The translations under genes were made by a program, and so were the position numbers. From assembly GCA_942491575.1 (NCBI GenBank), contig CALOBT010000025.1, positions 1,054,001 through 1,118,000 on the forward strand: DNA of 64,000 bases. Direction: 5' to 3'. The stretch comes from CAZHNW01 sp942491575 (GTDB lineage: Bacteria; Spirochaetota; UBA4802; UBA5550). Shown here piece after piece: positions 36,386-45,862 of this stretch. Below the pieces are notes generated by a model. That model ran no database searches, was not told where the DNA came from, and saw only the letters and a list, made by a program, of their open reading frames with translations. Every line of letters starts with the position of its first letter. Within the stretch, counting starts at the first letter, position 1.

Positions 36386-38257
36386 TTAACCGAGGTTTTT
36401 CAGTATCCTTTCGGTAAGGGATTTAGAATCAAGACCGTATTCTTCCATCAGTTTATGAACGGGACCATGACCGATAAACTCATCGGGGAAGCCACCGGCA
36501 AAAAGGAATTTCGTTTTCGACTCAGCCGGAAGCAGAGAAAGAATCAGCTCATTTATACCACCGTTAATATGCCCGTTTTCAAGGGTGATAAAATGATCCG
36601 TTGCCTTGACTGTCCTCAGAATTCCCTTTTCATCAAGGGGGCGAATTGACAGAAGATTAATCACTGTTGTTTCAATCCCCTTTTCCTTCAGCATGTCCCG
36701 TGTTTCCCGCGCAATGGCAACCATGTCTCCAAGGGCGAAAATAGCAAGGTCACTACCTCTGGTTATTCGCTTCATTTTGCCGGGAATAAATTTATTATAT
36801 TCCTTTACGGAAAATCCCGTCACATCCTCTTTCCCCCTGGGGAAACGTACCGCAACGGGACCATCATCGTAGCCTGCGGCAAAATGAATCATATCGCGTA
36901 ATTCCTCTCCGCAGGTGGGGGCAAGAAAAATAAAATTCGGTATGGATCTGATAATTCCTATATCAAAAAGCCCGTGATGGGTTTCCCCGTCATCCCCGAC
37001 GATCCCGGCCCGGTCAATAAGTATCTTCACCGGAAGGTTCATAATACCGATATCATGGATCAGCTGGTCCGTAGCCCTCTGCAGGAAGGTTGAGTAAATT
37101 GCAACAAAGGGTTTTATCCCTGTTCTGGCCAGGGCCCCTGAAAAAGTTATGGCATGCTGTTCCGCAATACCTACGTCAAATACACGGTCAGGGGCAACCC
37201 GTTCAAATTCCGAGAGTCCCGTACCAAGTTTCATGGCGGCGGTGACTGCCACCAGCTTTTTATCCTTTTTTGCCAGGTAAGCCAGGGTCTTCCCTGCAAT
37301 CATGGAAAAGCTTTCGTGACTGCCATTTTCCGGACCAATACCTGTCGCCCTGTCAAAGGGGCCAATCCCGTGAAAGCGCGAAGGGTCGAGTTCCGCAGGT
37401 TTATACCCCCGCCCCTTCTGGGTAATCACATGAATTATTTTAGGTCCACTGTTGATGTTTTTAACTTTTTCAAGGAGTTCGCAAAGCTGATCGAGATTAT
37501 GACCGTCAACAGGGCCAAAGTAGCGGATGCCTAGATCCTGAAAAAGATTTCCAGGAACGAGAAAATTTTTAAAAGAACCAGCCACCTTTTGGATTGCGCG
37601 ATAGAGAGCATCTCCGATGCGCGGAATGCTTTTCACCAGCTTCATACTTTTACGCCTGATACGGTTGTAGAGACTGCCGGAAATCATCCGTGTCAGGTAC
37701 GTAGACAGGGCTCCTACATTTTTTGAGATGGAATGCTCATTATCGTTCAGAATTATAATCAGATCATTATCCATGTGTCCGATCTGATTAAGTGCTTCAA
37801 AGGCCATACCGCCGGTAAGTGATCCGTCACCTATGACGGCAATAACCTTATAATTCTGATTCTGCATATCCCTGCCGACGGCTTCACCAATGGCGAGGGA
37901 AAGACTGGTACTACTGTGTCCGGTATTAAAGGCATCAAAGGGGGATTCATTTATTTTGGGAAAGCCGGAAATACCATCATACTGACGAATAGTGTGAAAC
38001 CGGTCCCGCCGACCCGTTAAAATTTTGTGGGCATATGACTGGTGCCCCACATCCCAGATTAATTTATCAGTCGGCGTATCGAAGACATGATGCAGGGCCA
38101 GTGTCAACTCGACAACTCCGAGGGAGGAGGAGAGGTGTCCTCCCCTTTTGGAAGTGGTTTCGATAATCAAATCTCTCACATCATCTGCAAGTTCATGCAG
38201 ATCTCCGGGAGACACTTTTCTCAAATCAGTAATTGTTTTTAATTCTTCAAGTTTCAT
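36386..38257 (-). CDS. dxs: 1-deoxy-D-xylulose-5-phosphate synthase
   Basis: A 623-residue thiamine-diphosphate enzyme making DXP from pyruvate and glyceraldehyde-3-phosphate, the entry to MEP isoprenoid synthesis and precursor for PdxJ. The N-terminal HVFDTPTDKLIWDVGHQSYAHKILTGR, the ThDP motif GDGSLTGGMAFEALN, VFDVGIAEQHAITFS with the catalytic glutamate, and the C-terminal transketolase domain are all present, and length is standard. A consensus promoter lies about 80 bp upstream. Cotranscribed with tlyA. Confidence 0.96.
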   Translation of the reverse strand: MKLEELKTITDLRKVSPGDLHELADDVRDLIIETTSKRGGHLSSSLGVVELTLALHHVFDTPTDKLIWDVGHQSYAHKILTGRRDRFHTIRQYDGISGFPKINESPFDAFNTGHSSTSLSLAIGEAVGRDMQNQNYKVIAVIGDGSLTGGMAFEALNQIGHMDNDLIIILNDNEHSISKNVGALSTYLTRMISGSLYNRIRRKSMKLVKSIPRIGDALYRAIQKVAGSFKNFLVPGNLFQDLGIRYFGPVDGHNLDQLCELLEKVKNINSGPKIIHVITQKGRGYKPAELDPSRFHGIGPFDRATGIGPENGSHESFSMIAGKTLAYLAKKDKKLVAVTAAMKLGTGLSEFERVAPDRVFDVGIAEQHAITFSGALARTGIKPFVAIYSTFLQRATDQLIHDIGIMNLPVKILIDRAGIVGDDGETHHGLFDIGIIRSIPNFIFLAPTCGEELRDMIHFAAGYDDGPVAVRFPRGKEDVTGFSVKEYNKFIPGKMKRITRGSDLAIFALGDMVAIARETRDMLKEKGIETTVINLLSIRPLDEKGILRTVKATDHFITLENGHINGGINELILSLLPAESKTKFLFAGGFPDEFIGHGPVHKLMEEYGLDSKSLTERILKNLG

Positions 38258-38335
38258 ATTTTATTCTATTTAATATATAAAAAAGAAAATATACCGACTG
38301 TAGCAGAGATACATTTTCACATATTTCCAGCGTGC

Positions 38336-38364
38336 AATCTATCCCGCCCCCCTTCTGTTGTCAA
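38336..38364 (-). promoter_or_regulatory. Promoter of dxs-tlyA
   Basis: On the minus strand TTGACA (38364-38359), 17 bp, TAGATT (38341-38336). It gives a leader of about 70 nt before the dxs ATG. Confidence 0.6.
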
Positions 38365-38482
38365 ATTTTTACTTGGAATTTTGTTAATAAAATAAATATA
38401 GCCAAAGTCGGGAAAAACCTCCAAACAGCCGATAGAAATAATGCTTAGTTGACAACTTTTTTAAAGATAAATTAAAAACAAA

Positions 38483-38513
38483 AAAATATTGTTTGCCAGG
38501 CAAACAATATTTT
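38483..38513. promoter_or_regulatory. 31-bp perfect palindrome, operator candidate for glpABC
   Basis: Fifteen-base arms around a single central A (38498), with core TTTGCC-A-GGCAAA. It lies just downstream of the TTGACA at 38449. Size and symmetry suit a dimeric repressor site; a one-base loop makes an RNA hairpin less likely. Confidence 0.5.
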
Positions 38514-38592
38514 CATAAAGTGACCGAAACCATTGGAAAGAGTTTATCCGGAAAAAAGAGACTTGTTTTTTTCTCCTATTAAGGATATAAAT

Positions 38593-38667
38593 ATGGTAGC
38601 TTTAATGAATGCAGCTTTTATCTTTTATATAGAAGAAATATTCCGTTTTCTTCTATATAAAATCTAA
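38593..38667 (+). CDS. Micro-ORF of 24 codons in the glpA leader
   Basis: The frame encodes MVALMNAAFIFYIEEIFRFL plus four more residues, a hydrophobic peptide with two Glu. AAGGA (38581-38585) lies 7 nt before the ATG, a good Shine-Dalgarno. The second half is built from an inverted repeat (38623-38662). It could be a leader peptide whose translation affects folding of the hairpin ahead of glpA, a small membrane peptide, or a chance frame. No homologue is recognised. Confidence 0.3.
   Translation: MVALMNAAFIFYIEEIFRFLLYKI
38623..38662. repeat. Inverted repeat, perfect 16-bp A/T-rich arms
   Basis: TTTTATATAGAAGAAA (38623-38638) and its exact complement (38647-38662) flank an 8-nt loop. No T-run follows. 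It lies within the micro-ORF, about 120 bp before glpA. Confidence 0.6.
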
Positions 38668-38779
38668 AAAGATTTGACAATGCCTGAAGCAATACCATTC
38701 ATAAACAACGAACCAGCGTTTTATTACATTATTTTTAATATACAGGATTGTAAATTTATCTAAAAAGTAATACTCTATC

Positions 38780-40468
38780 ATGAAACATTATGAAACCGAT
38801 GTAATTGTAATTGGCGGGGGTGCCACCGGAGCAGGCACTCTCAGAGACCTCTCCATGAGGGGCTTTCAAACTGCCCTTATTGAGAAGGATGATATTGCAG
38901 CAGGCACTACGGGACGAAATCATGGACTTCTTCATTCCGGCGCCCGCTATGCAGTAAATGACCTTGAATCTGCACAGGAATGTATCAGCGAGAATATGAT
39001 ACTCCGTAAAATTGCGCGGCACTGTGTTGAAGAAACCGGCGGTCTCTTCGTAACCCTTCCGGATGATGATCCGTCATATCACGGAAGACTTCTCGAGGGC
39101 TGTAAATTTGCCGGCATCAAAGCAGAAGAGATCAGTGTCCTTGAAGCACTTGAAATAGAACCTAATCTCACCCCCTATGCCCTTTCGGCAATAAAGGTTC
39201 CCGATGGAACCATAGATCCCTTCAGACTGTCTGCATCAAATATCCTTGATGCCCAGGAAAGGGGAGCACTTATTTTCACCCACTCACAGGTTATCGAACT
39301 GGTACAGACTGGCGGTGCAGTCACGGGTGTCATCTGCATAAATGACAGGGGGGAAAAATTCGCCGTCTATGGGAAAATGGTAATCAACGCCTCGGGAGTA
39401 TGGGGACAGCATATCTGCAATCTCGCAGATATCGAACTCCAGATGTTTCCCTCCAAAGGATCCATGCTCATTATTGATTACCGGACAAACCGCGTAGTGG
39501 TTAACCGCTGCCGCCCCCCCGCAGACGGAGATATTGTTGTACCGGGAGATACTGTCTCTCTCATCGGAACAACTTCCCGAAAAATAAGCTATGATAAAAT
39601 TGAAGAACTGACTGTCAATGATGACGAAATCGACGTACTGCTGGAGGATGGAGAGAAGCTGATTCCCAATGTAAAAAAAACCCGTTCACTCAGGGCCTAT
39701 TGCGGTGTACGTCCCCTCGTGGCAGTATCGGGAGAGACCAAGGGACGTGACATCAGCCGTGGAATTGTCCTCGTAGACCACCTGGAACGTGACGGTGTTG
39801 ACAACTTCATCACCATTGCAGGCGGGAAACTGATGACCTACCGACTCATGGCTGAAATGACCGCCGACATGGTCTGCGAAAAACTTGGCGTCAACAAAAG
39901 CTGTACCACTCATAAAGTACCACTTCCCGGTTCGGAGAAAAAAATCCGCCACCGCCAGACCATGAAACAGTTTACAGGGATCCCCGATTCAGTTGTCGGC
40001 TCGACACATTACCGCCACGGTCTACGGGTGAACAATATCCTGAAAAAGGACAAAAAGAACTACCGGATTATCTGTGAATGTGAAATGGTCACTGAAGGGG
40101 AAGTTGCCTACGCCCTGAAGAAACTGAACACTAAAAACATTGTGGACCTGCGGCGCCGCACCCGTATCGGCATGGGCCCCTGCCAGGGTGAACTCTGTGC
40201 ATATCGCGCTGCTGGCCTCTTTCACGAGTACGGCGATGTATCTTCAGGCGAGTCAACCCTGCTGCTGAAGGACTTCCTCGAAGAACGATGGAAGGGAATC
40301 AAACCGGTTCTCTGGGGTGACGGCCTTCGTGAATCAGAATTCACCTACTGGATTTACCAGGGCCTCTTCGGTCTCGGGGATTTAAAACAGGATACCGGAA
40401 AAGTGAAAAACGAAACAAAAACCAAAGAGAAAAAAGAGAAGAAAATAAAGGGACGGAAGAAAAAGTGA
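38780..40468 (+). CDS. glpA: Anaerobic glycerol-3-phosphate dehydrogenase subunit A
   Basis: A 562-residue FAD-dependent dehydrogenase oxidising glycerol-3-phosphate to dihydroxyacetone phosphate at the membrane. N-terminal FAD motif VIGGGATGAGTLRDL, then GTTGRNHGLLHSGARYAV, and a C-terminal BFD-type [2Fe-2S] region with CECEMVTEGE and GMGPCQGELC. The last 17 residues are almost all Lys, Glu and Arg (KTKEKKEKKIKGRKKK), a basic tail not usual in the family (E. coli GlpA is 542 aa). glpB starts inside its last codons, so translation is coupled. Confidence 0.94.
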   Translation: MKHYETDVIVIGGGATGAGTLRDLSMRGFQTALIEKDDIAAGTTGRNHGLLHSGARYAVNDLESAQECISENMILRKIARHCVEETGGLFVTLPDDDPSYHGRLLEGCKFAGIKAEEISVLEALEIEPNLTPYALSAIKVPDGTIDPFRLSASNILDAQERGALIFTHSQVIELVQTGGAVTGVICINDRGEKFAVYGKMVINASGVWGQHICNLADIELQMFPSKGSMLIIDYRTNRVVVNRCRPPADGDIVVPGDTVSLIGTTSRKISYDKIEELTVNDDEIDVLLEDGEKLIPNVKKTRSLRAYCGVRPLVAVSGETKGRDISRGIVLVDHLERDGVDNFITIAGGKLMTYRLMAEMTADMVCEKLGVNKSCTTHKVPLPGSEKKIRHRQTMKQFTGIPDSVVGSTHYRHGLRVNNILKKDKKNYRIICECEMVTEGEVAYALKKLNTKNIVDLRRRTRIGMGPCQGELCAYRAAGLFHEYGDVSSGESTLLLKDFLEERWKGIKPVLWGDGLRESEFTYWIYQGLFGLGDLKQDTGKVKNETKTKEKKEKKIKGRKKK

Positions 40469-41757
40469 GTTACGATTGTATTATTATCGGCGGAGGATTA
40501 TCCGGACTAACCTGCGGTATGAAACTTGCAGCAGAGGGTATGCGTGCCCTGATGATTTCCAATGGGATGAATGCACTACATTTTTCATCCGGATCAATCG
40601 ACCTTTTCGGATACAACAACAGGCGCAGGGCCATAACAGAGCCCTACGCATTTTTAAAAGACTTCGTAAAAGAAAACAAAGATCACCCTTATGCCCATGT
40701 GGGAGTAAAATCAATAAGAGAATCCCTCGATTTTTTCAAAAGTGAAGTAGAAAAGGAAAATCTTTACCTGTACAACAATGGAGAAGAGAATCATTTTCAT
40801 GTCACCGCCTTCGGATCGACAAAACCGACTTTCCTGTCTCAGATAAGCGTATACAATGAAAAAATTAAAAACGCCTTTGAAAGGAAGTCAAAGATTGCCG
40901 TTCTTGAATTCGACGGCTACCGGGATTTCTACTCCTCCCTTGGAATTGATGAATTCAGGAAGAACAGCATGTTCAAGGATACGGAAATTATAACAGGCAC
41001 AATACGAATGCCTCACTATTCCAGAACACAGCGAAACCTTCATGAATTCAGGTCAATTGACCTGGCAAGGGTTTTCGATTCGGAACGTTATCTTCCCCGC
41101 CTCGCGGAAGAAATAAAGAAAAAGGCCGAGGGAGCGGAAATTGTCGGTCTCCCCGCCTTTATTGGTATAAACAATTACAATCTCATCTATCGGCGGATTC
41201 AGGAACTTACGGGTCTCATCATTTATGAATTACCCACCCTCCCCCCGTCAATTCTGGGGCTTCGCCTTGATAATGCCCTGAAAGGACGTTTTGCCGCCCT
41301 CGGCGGTGAATACTCCGCGGGAGACAAGGTCGTGGGGGGCGAGATTGATAAAGGGAAGCTTACCCATGTATACACGGAAAACTATGGAGAGACAAAGCAC
41401 AGAGCAAAACACTTTGTACTCTCTACGGGAAGTTTCTTCAGCGGAGGCCTTAAGAGCACCTTCAATCATATGGAGGAACCGGTATTCAACCTGCAGTTTA
41501 ACAAACCGCAACCGAGAAACCAGTGGTATTCAGAGGAATTCTTTGACAAAAAAAGTCACCGCTTCCTGGAATACGGGGTCGATACCAACAAAAGTCTTAA
41601 TCCCTACGACACAAACGGAAGGATTATTAAAAATCTCTACTGCACAGGATCAATCCTTTCCGGATATAATCCGATAAAGGAAGGTTCCGGCGGCGGTGTG
41701 GCCATCGCAACGGGATACCATGCCGCATTAAAAATCATCAAAGATCACAAGGGTTAG
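40465..41757 (+). CDS. glpB: Anaerobic glycerol-3-phosphate dehydrogenase subunit B
   Basis: A 430-residue flavoprotein with N-terminal FAD motif IIIGGGLSGLTCGMKLA and C-terminal SGYNPIKEGSGGGVAIATGYHAA. GlpB links GlpA to the iron-sulfur subunit GlpC in passing electrons to menaquinone. The start overlaps glpA by 4 bp; its codon is GTG by position (after the Lys-rich tail of GlpA). Confidence 0.92.
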   Translation: MSYDCIIIGGGLSGLTCGMKLAAEGMRALMISNGMNALHFSSGSIDLFGYNNRRRAITEPYAFLKDFVKENKDHPYAHVGVKSIRESLDFFKSEVEKENLYLYNNGEENHFHVTAFGSTKPTFLSQISVYNEKIKNAFERKSKIAVLEFDGYRDFYSSLGIDEFRKNSMFKDTEIITGTIRMPHYSRTQRNLHEFRSIDLARVFDSERYLPRLAEEIKKKAEGAEIVGLPAFIGINNYNLIYRRIQELTGLIIYELPTLPPSILGLRLDNALKGRFAALGGEYSAGDKVVGGEIDKGKLTHVYTENYGETKHRAKHFVLSTGSFFSGGLKSTFNHMEEPVFNLQFNKPQPRNQWYSEEFFDKKSHRFLEYGVDTNKSLNPYDTNGRIIKNLYCTGSILSGYNPIKEGSGGGVAIATGYHAALKIIKDHKG

Positions 41758-41763
41758 TCACCA

Positions 41764-42960
41764 ATGATTAAACTTGAAAATATAAGCTTTGACCACTGCA
41801 TAAAATGCACGGTCTGTACAATTTACTGCCCCGTAGCGAAGGCGACCCATCTTTTTCCAGGACCAAAACAGTCCGGACCGGATGCGGAGCGCCTGCGTAT
41901 CAAATCACCTGAACTTGTCGATGCTTCGTTGAAGTACTGCACCAACTGTAAACGCTGCGAGGTTGCCTGCCCCTCAGATGTAAAAATTGCAGACCTGATC
42001 CAGGAAGCCAAGTGGAATTATGGTAAAAAACACTTCAGCCTGCGCAACTTCCTGCTGAGCAGAATGGACCTGATGGGAAAATTTCTGTCTCCCTTCAGCC
42101 CCATTGTAAATTTTTTCACCGGTCAGCGTGTTGTAAAATTCTTTATGGAAGTAATCATTGGTATTGCCTCCGAAAGAACCTTTCCCCTTTTCAAGCGTGG
42201 TTCCTTTCGAAAATGGTTCGACGGGGAGGCACCGGACCAGAAACAGTTCTCCCGTGAAGTCGTATACTTTCACGGCTGCAGCGTCAACCGCATGGACCAC
42301 GATCTCGGAAAGGATATCGTGAAGGTTCTCAACGCAATGGATATAGGCATTACTGTACCGAATCAGAAATGCTGCGGTGTACCTGCAATTGCCAACGGAG
42401 ATGTGAAGCGGGCAAAGAAAAATGCCACATTTAACATTGCCTCCCTCCATAAGGCATCAGGCGAAGCAGAGAAAAAAATCGTCCAGACATGTTCCAGTGG
42501 AAGCTATGCCCTGAAGCATGAATATAAACAGTTTCTCCATTTGGATAATGATGCCATTTATGACAGAATCGAATATATCACAAAATTTCTATATGATGAA
42601 TTTGAAAATGGAAACATGCCGAAAATGAATCCTGTTCATATCAGGGCGGCATACCACAGCCCCTGCCACCTGGAACGAATGGGGGGTGTCATGTACACCA
42701 TTGATGCATTAAAACGGATACCGGGACTCGATCTTGTGATTCTTCACTCAGAATGCTGCGGGCTTTCAGGAACCTACGGCTTCAAGAAGGAATACTTTGA
42801 TATTTCAAAATCCGTCGGCTCAGAGCTCTTTAAACGGATCGAAACAGCCCATCCGGAAATCGTTATAACCGACTGCGTCACCTGTAAATGGCAGATTGAA
42901 AACTTTACACCATATAAAGTCGTACATCCCCTGACACTTATTGCGCAGGCTATAGGGTAA
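41764..42960 (+). CDS. glpC: Anaerobic glycerol-3-phosphate dehydrogenase subunit C (iron-sulfur)
   Basis: A 398-residue membrane-associated electron carrier. Two [4Fe-4S] motifs near the N-terminus (CIKCTVCTIYCPV and CTNCKRCEVACPS) and two CCG domains (HGCSVNR ... KCCGVP, and HSPCHLERMG ... ECCGLSG) match GlpC and related quinone-linked subunits. It completes glpABC and is separated from glpB by 6 bp. The presence of this form points to anaerobic respiration or fermentation with a quinone pool. Confidence 0.94.
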   Translation: MIKLENISFDHCIKCTVCTIYCPVAKATHLFPGPKQSGPDAERLRIKSPELVDASLKYCTNCKRCEVACPSDVKIADLIQEAKWNYGKKHFSLRNFLLSRMDLMGKFLSPFSPIVNFFTGQRVVKFFMEVIIGIASERTFPLFKRGSFRKWFDGEAPDQKQFSREVVYFHGCSVNRMDHDLGKDIVKVLNAMDIGITVPNQKCCGVPAIANGDVKRAKKNATFNIASLHKASGEAEKKIVQTCSSGSYALKHEYKQFLHLDNDAIYDRIEYITKFLYDEFENGNMPKMNPVHIRAAYHSPCHLERMGGVMYTIDALKRIPGLDLVILHSECCGLSGTYGFKKEYFDISKSVGSELFKRIETAHPEIVITDCVTCKWQIENFTPYKVVHPLTLIAQAIG

Positions 42961-42961
42961 G

Positions 42962-43043
42962 AAAAGTTTCAAGTTTCAAGGAACAAGGGACAAGTTTACC
43001 GGGCACTATGAAGTAAACTTGATCCTTGCCACCTGAAACTTTT
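42962..43043. repeat. 82-nt imperfect hairpin repeat after glpC (copy A)
   Basis: AAAAGTTTCA (42962-42971) pairs with TGAAACTTTT (43034-43043) and CAAGTTTAC (42991-42999) with GTAAACTTG (43013-43021). Motifs such as CAAGGGACAAGTTT and ACTTGATCCTTGCC recur, in related form, in the hairpin after the VOC gene (54248-54330). It directly follows the glpC stop and may act as a 3' end or a degenerate mobile repeat. Confidence 0.5.
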
Positions 43044-43126
43044 ACTGACTTGCTCCCTGCTGCTTTAAACTTGAAACTTCTACCCGCTTATTCTACAGGG
43101 TTAAATAGTACATTGGGAAACCAATT

Positions 43127-44311
43127 ATGAAGGAAATTTTCAGTTATCTTTTTATTGCCGGGGCTTCACAGGGATTCCTCCTGGGATTTGCCCTTCTCAC
43201 CCGTCCCGCGAATCACCGGGCCAACCGCTACCTCGCCTTCCTGATTCTCTGGATCTCCTTTACCCTTCTGGGGCGCTTTTTCTGGCATCAGGAATTGTTC
43301 AATATGATTATTTTTTTTGACGCGCTGCTGATTCCCTCCATGGGACTTCCGGGCCCCCTGATTTACTTTTATACCGGAGTCATGACAGGGAAAAAATTCA
43401 CTTCACGTCAAATACTGCCTCATTTTCTTCCCGCGGGTATATTCTTCATTGCTACCATTATTATCGGTATCTTTCTCTACCGCCCCGTATCGGGATGGAA
43501 GGACCTCGAAACGGTATTCAGCCACCCCCTCAGCATCATAGGCCCGGTATATATGCACATTATTATCCTTGCAGCTATGATATACGCAATGAAGGCATGG
43601 CTGCAGCTCAGAGCCTACAGTGCAAAAATCAGGGACTTTGTGTCTGATGTGGAAAAAATCAGCCTCAGGTGGCTGCAAAAACTCCTCGTAATGATCCTCA
43701 CTTCCTTTACGGTTTTCAACATCATGCATATTCAGTTTCTCCTTACCGGGCCTCCCCGGGAGCATGAGCCCCCACTCCCGGGCATGATTTTCATTCTGAT
43801 CCAAGTCTCGATAATTATTTACGTTGCCTACTATGCCCTGCGGCAGCCGGATATCTTCCAGTTTCTTCCTTCTGAGGGGGAAGTTAACGGCAACAGACCG
43901 GATACGCCCCCCCGATACGAAAAACAGGGTATAACAGAAAATCAGATGGAAGAGTATCAAAATAGGCTTGATGCGTATATGAAGACAAATCGCCCCTACC
44001 TTGACGAGGACCTAACGCTGAAGGATCTCGCTTCACGGATAAATATCCCGGGACACCACCTTTCCATGACACTTAACATGAAGATGAACCAGAATTTTTA
44101 CCTCTATATAAATTCCTTCCGAATAAAGGAAGTAAAACATATTTTATCCGATTCGGACATAGCCGGCATCTCCATCCTTGATGCGGCATACCGTTCAGGA
44201 TTCCGTTCAAAGTCAACCTTCAACAAGGTATTCAAGGAGGTAACGGGAGAAACACCCACTGAATATCGCCTCCGCCTTACATCATCCCCGGGGAAACAGG
44301 GCATTTCCTGA
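43127..44311 (+). CDS. Membrane-anchored AraC-family transcriptional regulator
   Basis: A 394-residue protein with about seven hydrophobic helices in residues 5-245 and an AraC-type DNA-binding domain at the C-terminus (about 285-385, two HTH motifs: LTLKDLASRINIPGHHLSMTLN and SILDAAYRSGFRSKSTFNKVFKEVTGETPTEYR). The N-terminal membrane part probably senses a signal in or across the membrane. The gene lies upstream of the TolC/RND pair on the same strand with a 142-bp gap and may regulate it (inference). Confidence 0.85.
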   Translation: MKEIFSYLFIAGASQGFLLGFALLTRPANHRANRYLAFLILWISFTLLGRFFWHQELFNMIIFFDALLIPSMGLPGPLIYFYTGVMTGKKFTSRQILPHFLPAGIFFIATIIIGIFLYRPVSGWKDLETVFSHPLSIIGPVYMHIIILAAMIYAMKAWLQLRAYSAKIRDFVSDVEKISLRWLQKLLVMILTSFTVFNIMHIQFLLTGPPREHEPPLPGMIFILIQVSIIIYVAYYALRQPDIFQFLPSEGEVNGNRPDTPPRYEKQGITENQMEEYQNRLDAYMKTNRPYLDEDLTLKDLASRINIPGHHLSMTLNMKMNQNFYLYINSFRIKEVKHILSDSDIAGISILDAAYRSGFRSKSTFNKVFKEVTGETPTEYRLRLTSSPGKQGIS

Positions 44312-44453
44312 AGCATCAACTTCCCCCCCCCAAAAAATCTCATAAAAATTAAACCAAACCGGCCGAAAAAGGGTCTATCCCGGTGAGGTCGGACGATAAG
44401 ACTTTATTTTTAAATTATATTGTCACTATTATTTAATTTTTCGGAGTACCTGA

Positions 44454-45851
44454 ATGAATTTAAAAACCACCACGGTCCTGGCACTGATAATCCTGGCTAT
44501 TATTCCCGTCGGAGCGGAAAACACCAAAAAACTATCCCTTGCTGAATATCAAAAAATAATAACACGTCAGCTCCCGGAGATAAGAAAAAATATTCTCGCA
44601 CTGAAGGGTGCAGAACTGGACATTGAGAAGGCAAAAGGAAAAAGGGACATCAGCCTTAATTCTTCCTTCAAATATTCCAGCACACAGTACTCAAACCTCT
44701 CCTCTTTTCTATACAGCGGAAGAACCGGAGGCCACAGCTTCAACGCCGGTGCCGTAAAAACATTTGTGGAAACCGGCACTTCTCTATCGTTGGACATGAC
44801 CAGCAATGGCACCTACCCTACGGGAATTTCCGGCGTCCAGAATTCTTCAGTGGCTCTGAGCCTGAAACAGCCCCTCATGAAAAACTGGCTGGGGAAAATA
44901 GATAAATTTGCGGAAAAAGACGCCGCTGCAGCCCTGGTAATAGAAGAAATCTCCACTCTGCAGAACGACCGGGAAATTCTTCTTTCATACGACAAGCTCT
45001 ACTTTCAATGGACCCTTTACCGGCGGCTTATGCAATTGACGAAAGAAGAAATTTTAAACGCGGAAAAGCTCCACCGGCAGGTGGCCCGCAAGGTAAAGGT
45101 TCGTCTTGCGGAAAATGATGATCTCCAGAAGGCAAAGGTCTCACTCCTCAATTACAGAAACCTCTTTAAGCAGTATGAATTGACCGCTGATGACCTTGAA
45201 AACCAGATTGTGGTCTCCACGGGACTCACCAAAATTTCCCCGGATCACGGGCAATTCCAGCTTAACTATAAGTTAACTTCCCCGAAAAACTACATTGCAG
45301 TTTCTTTTGACAAGACCCTTTTAAATCGCCATCTGAATCAAACCATGAAACGGTATCTCCTGGCAAGGGATTACCATGACAATGCACAGCTTCCTGAACT
45401 TAACATCATCGGTTCAGTAACGCAGAAAAAGGAGGCAACATCATTTTCCGAGTCGATGAAAATGAGTGACACGGACTATTATGCGGGATTTGAAATAACC
45501 CACACCCTGGGAAACCGATCCAATAAAGCCGCCTACCGTCAAAGCCTTCTTAAAATCAAAGAACTGAAAGAGGAACAGCGGGCAGTGAAGCAAAACTATC
45601 GGAAAAATCTCCTCTCCACCATAGATGCCATCAATAAATACCGCTCAATGTCGGAGATAAAAAATGAAACTGTTGCAGCCCTGAGATCGCAGTACGCCAC
45701 GGAATACCGGAAATATACCCAGGCACGCCTCAACCTGCAGTACCTCCTGGACACCAGGAACAGCATCATGGCGGAAGAAATAAACATACTCAACCTTCAA
45801 TTCCAGCTCATCACCCTTGACCTGGACTACCAGAACCTGACGGCAAAATAA
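44454..45851 (+). CDS. TolC-family outer-membrane efflux protein
   Basis: A 465-residue protein with signal peptide (about 1-21, ending VGAEN) and the repeated helical and beta-strand pattern of TolC homologues, including the strand-rich segment SFNAGAVKTFVETGTSLSLDMTSNG and the coiled ELKEEQRAVKQNYRKNLLSTIDAINKYRSMSEIKNETVAALRSQY. CGGAG precedes the ATG. It lies 11 bp before an RND pump gene, so the two form an efflux pair, but no periplasmic adaptor gene is present between or next to them. Confidence 0.82.
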   Translation: MNLKTTTVLALIILAIIPVGAENTKKLSLAEYQKIITRQLPEIRKNILALKGAELDIEKAKGKRDISLNSSFKYSSTQYSNLSSFLYSGRTGGHSFNAGAVKTFVETGTSLSLDMTSNGTYPTGISGVQNSSVALSLKQPLMKNWLGKIDKFAEKDAAAALVIEEISTLQNDREILLSYDKLYFQWTLYRRLMQLTKEEILNAEKLHRQVARKVKVRLAENDDLQKAKVSLLNYRNLFKQYELTADDLENQIVVSTGLTKISPDHGQFQLNYKLTSPKNYIAVSFDKTLLNRHLNQTMKRYLLARDYHDNAQLPELNIIGSVTQKKEATSFSESMKMSDTDYYAGFEITHTLGNRSNKAAYRQSLLKIKELKEEQRAVKQNYRKNLLSTIDAINKYRSMSEIKNETVAALRSQYATEYRKYTQARLNLQYLLDTRNSIMAEEINILNLQFQLITLDLDYQNLTAK

Positions 45852-45862
45852 AGGAGCCAACA

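Larger units (their letters stand above)
38258..38779. other. 522-bp divergent regulatory region between dxs and glpA
   Basis: Holds the dxs promoter (minus), a TTGACA at 38449-38454 (plus), a 31-bp palindrome at 38483-38513, a 24-codon micro-ORF at 38593-38667 with a 16-bp inverted repeat inside it, and a second TTGACA at 38674-38679 about 100 bp before glpA. No -10 box with good match follows either plus-strand TTGACA. Confidence 0.5.

Noticed and set aside
19915..44862. GGCTCTGAGCC copies at 19915 and 44852
   Set aside because: Both lie inside coding regions (glycosidase-like and TolC-like genes) and are readable as ordinary codons, so they are not listed as sites, only counted.
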